A stretch of DNA of 28,349 nucleotides from Oscillospiraceae bacterium (lineage in GTDB: Bacteria; Bacillota; Clostridia; Oscillospirales; Oscillospiraceae), in NCBI GenBank assembly GCA_016292445.1, contig JAEDIN010000012.1:1-28349 (forward strand), given 5' to 3'. Position numbers and translations under genes: made by a program. Below are positions 24,506-28,349 of the stretch, one piece after another (position 1 is the stretch's first letter; every line of letters starts with the position of its first letter). The notes beneath the pieces are model-generated. The model saw only the letters and a program-made list of their open reading frames with translations, was not told where the DNA came from and made no database searches.

Positions 24506-24682
24506 TCAGCAGTTTTGTCGGCGAAGCAGTTGTACAACCGCTTCCACATGGCTTGTTCGCGGGAACATATCGAGGGCGGTGGCTTCCTTCAGCTCATAGC
24601 CGCAGTCGTTGAAGACTGTGATAACCCGAGCGAGGGTGGGCGCTTTGAGCCTGATCGTTTCGGTCTTGTTCTCCGAGTTGCG
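24506..24682 (-). pseudogene. Orphan 3' end of an rlmD/TrmA-family RNA methyltransferase gene
   Basis: This open stretch has no start codon and no ribosome site. Read on the minus strand it encodes APTLARVITVFNDCGYELKE, then ATALDMFPRTSHVEAVV and a short tail QLLRRQNC before a stop. This is the C-terminal end of RlmD, close to the intact gene at 26779-28137 (there STLARDITMFNSHGYKLQN and ATALDMFPRTSHVEAVVLM). Bases 24537-24583 equal 26801-26847 at 46 of 47 positions. Upstream of the TLAR motif (bases above about 24650) no similarity is seen, and the catalytic domain is absent. It is either the relic of a second rlmD copy or a displaced gene end left by an integration. Confidence 0.85.
24537..24583 (+). 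repeat. Direct repeat copy 1 (rlmD 3'-end sequence)
   Basis: This 47-base sequence is repeated in the same orientation at 26801-26847 with one mismatch (G at 24572 against T at 26836). The copies lie about 2.2 kb apart and bracket A+T-richer accessory genes. Confidence 0.93.
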
Positions 24683-24686
24683 TCAC

Positions 24687-25445
24687 TTATTTAAACTCGA
24701 AAAACTCGACAATGCTCTTTATGGCATAGTCCATATGTACGGGGTTCTGGAAGCGATGGTCAGCGCCATCGACGGGAATAAATCGGATCATATTTCTGTC
24801 GGCAAACTCCCGCACCGCGCCGGAAGGCACGACTTCATCCTGCATTCCCTGAAGTATGAGGATATCATCTGCATGATTGGTATAGCTGTATTTGAAAATG
24901 TCCGAATCCTTAAGCTCACCGAGAAAGTCGGTATTGACCATTATCTTTCTGTCAAAACCGACCGGGATATCCCTGCCCTTGAGGATCCGTTCATATTCTT
25001 CGGAGCTGATGATCGTTTTTGTGAGCACATCATACATGTTTACCGCAGGACACCTGAGCGCGATCTTTGTGAACGGATCACCGTTCTCGGCAATATACTT
25101 GAGCGTCAGGTACCCGCCGAAGCTCGTTGCGTACGCATAAATATTATCCGTAGTATATTTTTCCTTCACAAATCCAACTACAACGTCAAGGTAGCTCATG
25201 CAATCGGACAAATGCAGTTTCTTTTTCACGTCGTCACCGTGGCACGGCCAGTTAAATGTAATAACGGCTATGCCCTTATTTTTTGAAAGGACGCGCTGTG
25301 CAAATTTTTCCGCAGCCCTGTTGTCCTTATGTCCGCCGAAGCCATGTCCGAACACCACAACTTTTTGAATGCTGTGTGCATCTTCAAAATACATCTTGCA
25401 TCTTACGTTACAGCCGTTTTCATTTATTTCAAAATAACGTTCCAT
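24687..25445 (-). CDS. Alpha/beta hydrolase, probable serine esterase/peptidase-like
   Basis: The 252-residue protein is a single-domain cytoplasmic alpha/beta hydrolase. VVFGHGFGGHKDN (30-42) supplies the oxyanion loop. The nucleophile elbow is YATSFGGY, with Ser108 and with Ala in place of the first Gly of GxSxGG. D203 (in GMQDEVVP) and H230 (in GADHRF) complete the triad. The C-terminus matches the dienelactone hydrolase/S9-like lineage, but no substrate can be named. AAGGGAG lies six bases before the ATG. Its bases are A+T-richer than the flanking operons, and it lies between the two rlmD 3'-end copies. Confidence 0.85.
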   Translation of the reverse strand: MERYFEINENGCNVRCKMYFEDAHSIQKVVVFGHGFGGHKDNRAAEKFAQRVLSKNKGIAVITFNWPCHGDDVKKKLHLSDCMSYLDVVVGFVKEKYTTDNIYAYATSFGGYLTLKYIAENGDPFTKIALRCPAVNMYDVLTKTIISSEEYERILKGRDIPVGFDRKIMVNTDFLGELKDSDIFKYSYTNHADDILILQGMQDEVVPSGAVREFADRNMIRFIPVDGADHRFQNPVHMDYAIKSIVEFFEFK

Positions 25446-25473
25446 ATTTTTCTCCCTTGAGCCCTTTTTTATT

Positions 25474-25597
25474 ACCGCATCGCCGGTCCCGCCGCGAAAC
25501 CGCTCGTTCGAGGTAATCGTCCCCGGCGGCAGCCGCAGACGGCGGTGTGAGCTTTATTATTGTCTTTATCCTGAAGGGCTTCCGTGATCTTACTCAT
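25474..25597 (-). pseudogene. Truncated small ORF with a real-looking start (possible gene relic)
   Basis: On the minus strand an ATG at 25597 follows a good GAGGGG ribosome site by seven bases, 42 bases after the preceding gene's stop codon. The first 16 codons read like a normal helical protein start (MSKITEALQDKDNNKA). The frame then enters G+C-rich, Arg/Gly-rich low-quality sequence and stops after about 40 codons. I read this as the beginning of a gene that has lost its body. The join is near 25550. A short functional peptide cannot be excluded. The 190-base gap contains nothing else I can support. Confidence 0.35.
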
Positions 25598-25638
25598 GTG
25601 CTATCCCCTCATACTTCATCTCCGCAAACGCCGCCTGC

Positions 25639-26250
25639 TTACGCCAGCTTATTTACATACACTCCGTTTTCCTGCACAAAGCCCATCTTTTTCATATACG
25701 AAATGTGTGCTTCGGACGAGTTTTCCGAAAATCTCAGCGTATGAATACTGTTGGTATCAATATTCGAGTATAAATATGCTCCTACGGAGCAGTCGCGGTA
25801 TACCGGAGTCGAATAATCGATCAGTATGTCAAGAACGCCGTCATTTTCCCTGCCCAGCATCACGCCGGCGGGATTTCCGTCGCAGCAGACAATATATGCT
25901 TTATTCCCGTCTGCCCTCGTATGCTCAAATTCAGGGAAGTACGACTTGATATCATCTTCATAGCGGTTCAGAAAGTAACCGACAAGTGCGTCATCCGCTT
26001 CTCCGATCACCAGATCATATACCTGCTTTATCTTCAGCAGCTTCACCAGACCGTAAATATTAATAGTGATAAGGCAGATGTTCATTACCGCCAGAGGTAT
26101 CGCGCCGCATATGACCGCATAGATCCCCGAGATCACACTGCCCACTGTATTGATGATCCTTAATTTTACGATCGAGGACATCAGCATAGATACTACTACC
26201 AATGCAGAGCCTATATAACCGAAAACTTCAATCATCATTTTACCGTCCAT
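25639..26250 (-). CDS. YgjV-like membrane domain fused to a GNAT-like C-terminal domain
   Basis: Residues about 5-74 form three hydrophobic helices (EVFGYIGSALVVVSMLMSSI, then VGSVISGIYAVICGAIPLAV and NICLITINIYGLVKL) typical of short YgjV-family membrane proteins. Residues about 75-203 are soluble and look like the C-terminal half of a GNAT acetyltransferase: DILIDYSTPVYRDCSVGAYL, then a conserved SEAHISYMKKMGF near the end, which corresponds to the last helix of GNAT folds. The acetyl-CoA loop is not clear. AAAGGAG precedes the ATG at a good distance. It is 138 bases from the next gene. The product is probably membrane-anchored; no function is known. Confidence 0.65.
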   Translation of the reverse strand: MDGKMMIEVFGYIGSALVVVSMLMSSIVKLRIINTVGSVISGIYAVICGAIPLAVMNICLITINIYGLVKLLKIKQVYDLVIGEADDALVGYFLNRYEDDIKSYFPEFEHTRADGNKAYIVCCDGNPAGVMLGRENDGVLDILIDYSTPVYRDCSVGAYLYSNIDTNSIHTLRFSENSSEAHISYMKKMGFVQENGVYVNKLA

Positions 26251-26388
26251 TTTGTCTCTCCTTTTGACCGTGTGATTCTACGGCTTGTCATGATATTTGC
26301 CATGCGCTCGCTATTGTTGTCAGTGAAAGAGCCTATCATTTTTTCGCGCAGGGCACTATCCGCAGGAGCTGAATGTTATTATGGATGG

Positions 26389-26757
26389 TCATTTTTCTCT
26401 GCGGAAATCATAAGTATCCTTTTCCACATCCTCCAGGGTAATGCCGTTAATGATCACAGAATTGTCATCAAGCCATACTATTTCTGCTTCCTTGCAATGA
26501 TAATTCCAATAGATATTCTTTATGTGATCACCATATTCAAGCTGACATAATACTGCAAAGCCCATTGTTGCACCGCCGTTGTTCAGATATGCCGTAATGG
26601 TATACTCTCCGGACGGAGATACAGATCTCAGAATTTCGTCCCCCGGTTTTACAGCGTTTAAATCATAACTGAAATGCCAGATACCATAAGCGACTAATGC
26701 TGCGGCGATCGCAATTATGATAAGCAGTGTGCTCACAAACTTCAAAAAGCGTTTCAT
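26389..26757 (-). CDS. DUF5412-like membrane-anchored protein
   Basis: The 122-residue protein has a single N-terminal membrane helix (8-29) and an extracytoplasmic domain with SPSGEYTITAYLNNGGATMG (47-66), IYWNYHCKEAEIVWLDDNSV (82-101) and IINGITLED (102-110). This arrangement resembles DUF5412, a Firmicutes family of unknown function. GGAGAG precedes the ATG. It lies 21 bases downstream of rlmD and at the start of the A+T-rich interval between the rlmD 3'-end copies. The 138 bases after it (26251-26388) hold no feature that I can support. Confidence 0.7.
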   Translation of the reverse strand: MKRFLKFVSTLLIIIAIAAALVAYGIWHFSYDLNAVKPGDEILRSVSPSGEYTITAYLNNGGATMGFAVLCQLEYGDHIKNIYWNYHCKEAEIVWLDDNSVIINGITLEDVEKDTYDFRREK

Positions 26758-26778
26758 CGCGTCTCTCCAAAAAACATC

Positions 26779-28137
26779 CTATTCTTGTGTCATCAATACT
26801 ACCGCTTCCACATGGCTTGTTCGCGGGAACATATCTAGGGCGGTGGCATTTTGGAGCTTGTAGCCGTGGGAGTTAAACATGGTGATGTCCCTTGCGAGGG
26901 TCGAGGGGTTGCAGGAGACATACACGACCTTATCGGGGCCCATTTTGCACACGGTGCGTATTGCTTCCTCGTCCATGCCCTTGCGCGGTGGATCTACGAC
27001 CACGGTTTCGGGTCTAATGCCGTCTTCCAGGAACCTTTCTGCGGCAAGAGCTGCGTCAGCGCAGATAAATTCTGCGTTTTCTATCCCGTTGCGCCGGGCA
27101 TTGCGCTTTGCGTTCTCTATTGCCTCGGGGATTATCTCCGCTCCGATGACATACCCCGCGTGCTTTGCCAAAAACAGGCTTATAGTGCCTGCACCGCAGT
27201 ACAGATCGAGCACCGTTGATTGTTCGGTACAGTCTGCGTATTCAACCGCTTTGGCATAGAGCTTTTCTGCCTGCGGCGGGTTTATCTGATAAAATGCCTG
27301 CGGCGAAATCTCATACTCAATGCCGCCGAGACTGTCGCACACGGTATCCCTGCCCCACAGCGTGTAAAAATCTCCGGCAAGCACCGTGTTTCCTGCGGTC
27401 TTGTTGACATTTAAAACTATTCCCGTAAGCTCGGGGCAGGCAGTTCGCAAATGCTCGACCAATGCCGCGGTCTTATCGCCGAAGCCCTTTGCCGTGACTA
27501 TGCAGCAAACTCTGTCGGCAGTGTTGACCGCGCATCTGACAAACACATTGCGCACGCTGCCTTTACGTGTCTTTTCGTCATAGGCATCAATGCTGTTTTT
27601 GCGCAAAAAATCCAGAACCGCAGCAGCGGCTTTGTCGGCGGTTTCGTTTTGGATTTGGCAGCTTTTAACCGCCACAAGCTCATGTGTGCGCGGTGCGAAA
27701 AAGCCGCTTTTAACCTCGCCGGTGACATTGCGCACGGTGTAGATACCCTTATTGCGGTAACGCTCCTGCTTATCGCTGCCGATTATCTCCTCTGCCTGCA
27801 CCGTCTGGTGTCCGATGTGACGGAGTGCGTCGTTTAATCTGCCGAGCTTGAAGCGAAGCTCCTCGGCATAGCTCATATGCCGCAGAGTGCAGCCGCCGCA
27901 GCGGAGGCAGTAGTCGCAGTCTGGGCTTTGCCTTTCATCCGACAGCTTAACGGGCTCGACGGTCTTTCCCCACACGGCGGAGCTTGTGACCTTGACTATC
28001 CTCACCTGCCAGACTTCACCGACTATCGTGCGAGGGACGAAGACCGCTCTGCCGTTTATGCGGCAAACGCCGTTTCCCTCGGACGAATAGCCCGTTATCT
28101 CTGCTTCAAATATTTCGTTTTTTCTCAAATCATCCAT
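26779..28137 (-). CDS. rlmD: 23S rRNA (uracil-5-)-methyltransferase RlmD/RlmCD
   Basis: This is a SAM-dependent methyltransferase that places 5-methyluridine in 23S rRNA; Firmicutes enzymes often modify two sites (RlmCD). An N-terminal TRAM domain (1 to about 58) precedes an iron-sulphur cluster segment CDYCLRCGGC (74-83, C-x5-C-x2-C). The SAM-binding motif is LDLYCGAGTISLF, and VVVDPPRKGMD and VYVSCNPSTLARD (catalytic Cys) follow. The end is ATALDMFPRTSHVEAVVLMTQE. From the ATG at 28137 it has 452 residues, normal for the family. No ribosome site is present, but a promoter lies directly upstream (see 28145-28173). An in-frame TTG at 28173 is less likely. Confidence 0.95.
   Translation of the reverse strand: MDDLRKNEIFEAEITGYSSEGNGVCRINGRAVFVPRTIVGEVWQVRIVKVTSSAVWGKTVEPVKLSDERQSPDCDYCLRCGGCTLRHMSYAEELRFKLGRLNDALRHIGHQTVQAEEIIGSDKQERYRNKGIYTVRNVTGEVKSGFFAPRTHELVAVKSCQIQNETADKAAAAVLDFLRKNSIDAYDEKTRKGSVRNVFVRCAVNTADRVCCIVTAKGFGDKTAALVEHLRTACPELTGIVLNVNKTAGNTVLAGDFYTLWGRDTVCDSLGGIEYEISPQAFYQINPPQAEKLYAKAVEYADCTEQSTVLDLYCGAGTISLFLAKHAGYVIGAEIIPEAIENAKRNARRNGIENAEFICADAALAAERFLEDGIRPETVVVDPPRKGMDEEAIRTVCKMGPDKVVYVSCNPSTLARDITMFNSHGYKLQNATALDMFPRTSHVEAVVLMTQE
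26801..26847 (+). repeat. Direct repeat copy 2 (inside the rlmD 3' end)
   Basis: This is the second copy of the 47-base repeat, inside the intact rlmD reading frame. It encodes ATALDMFPRTSHVEAV near the C-terminus. Confidence 0.93.
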
Positions 28138-28144
28138 AAAATTT

Positions 28145-28173
28145 AATATATCATGCCGCAATACTTTTTTCAA
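28145..28173 (-). promoter_or_regulatory. Promoter of rlmD, placed for a leaderless transcript
   Basis: On the minus strand TTGAAA (28173-28168) and TATATT (28150-28145) are separated by 17 bases. Seven bases lie between the -10 box and the A of the rlmD ATG, so transcription would start at or within a base or two of the start codon. Confidence 0.6.
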
Positions 28174-28234
28174 TGCGAATATAATTTTGCATTTGTACAG
28201 ATACTATACCTGCAACAAAATTGGAGGTAAAAAC

Positions 28235-28349
28235 ATGAAAAAGACCATTCTTCTTATTCTTGCGCTTGCCCTGCTGTGCACGGCGCTTTGCGCCTGTTCC
28301 GAAGGCGGCAATGTAAACGATAACGAAGGCGGCGTCGTGACCGACCGCG
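28235..28349 (+). CDS. Putative lipoprotein, N-terminal part (runs off window)
   Basis: Only 38 codons are visible. They begin MKKTILLILALALLCTALCA followed by Cys21, a standard lipoprotein signal peptide: two Lys, a hydrophobic core and a lipobox LCA-C. The mature start is acidic and Gly/Asn-rich (SEGGNVNDNEGG), a common flexible linker in Gram-positive lipoproteins. The protein would be tethered to the outer face of the cell membrane; its domain lies outside the window. A TTGGAGG ribosome site precedes the ATG by seven bases. A TATAAT box at 28180-28185 could serve it, though no matching -35 box is clear. It is divergent from rlmD. Confidence 0.85.
   Translation, partial: MKKTILLILALALLCTALCACSEGGNVNDNEGGVVTDR

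Noticed and set aside
24609..25286. Long open frame on the plus strand opposite the alpha/beta hydrolase
   Set aside because: The minus-strand frame has a full catalytic triad and a ribosome site; the plus frame is its shadow.
25471..25550. tRNA-like sequence with a GTTCGAGG stretch
   Set aside because: No cloverleaf can be drawn: the acceptor and anticodon stems do not pair.
24651..26778. Integrase, excisionase or transposase inside the rlmD-bracketed segment
   Set aside because: None of the reading frames shows recombinase motifs, so the segment is not called a mobile element.

Overview
The window looks like chromosomal DNA from a gut-type, anaerobic member of the Clostridia (Oscillospirales/Ruminococcaceae-like; this lineage is inferred). 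The evidence is G+C-moderate coding DNA, strong AGGAGG-type ribosome sites, sigma-A promoters with 17-base spacers, the Firmicutes gdpP-rplI-dnaB cluster, a V-type ATPase in place of any visible F-type one, MurT, SecG, YugP and AzlCD. No rRNA, tRNA, CRISPR array or transposase gene was seen.

Layout. 1-2954 (minus): gdpP, rplI and the 5' part of dnaB behind one clear promoter. 3009-5766 (plus): a sugar-nucleotide transferase with an unusual tail, then a LUD protein, a YugP zinc peptidase and a cupin. The LUD gene has its own promoter, whose -10 box lies in a perfect 22-base palindrome. A 16-bp bidirectional terminator closes this block. 5817-14414 (minus): a nine-gene V-ATPase operon in the Enterococcus hirae order F-I-K-E-C-G-A-B-D. 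The ring subunit carries the full sodium-ligand set, so a Na+ pump or Na+-driven synthase is likely. 14415-14865: a long AT-rich divergent intergenic region with promoters both ways. 14866-15747 (plus): a stand-alone E2/CAT-fold acyltransferase-like protein whose catalytic His is replaced by Glu. 15962-21270 (minus): glmS, murT, an MtaD-type deaminase and a PHP phosphoesterase, linking amino-sugar supply, cell-wall amidation and nucleoside salvage or repair. 21406-24490 (minus): a TIGR04076-type small protein, a PIG-V-like membrane glycosyltransferase, secG and azlCD.

24506-28137 (minus) is the most unusual part. The intact 23S rRNA methyltransferase gene rlmD (26779-28137) is followed by about 2.1 kb of A+T-richer accessory genes: DUF5412, a YgjV-GNAT fusion, a truncated small ORF and an alpha/beta hydrolase. 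Beyond them lies a second, orphan copy of the rlmD 3' end. A 47-base stretch is shared at 46 of 47 positions between the two copies. This resembles a decayed integrative element or gene-conversion scar at the rlmD 3' end, a type of site used by integrative elements in other Firmicutes. rlmD itself has a promoter placed so that its mRNA could be leaderless. The window ends inside a plus-strand lipoprotein gene.
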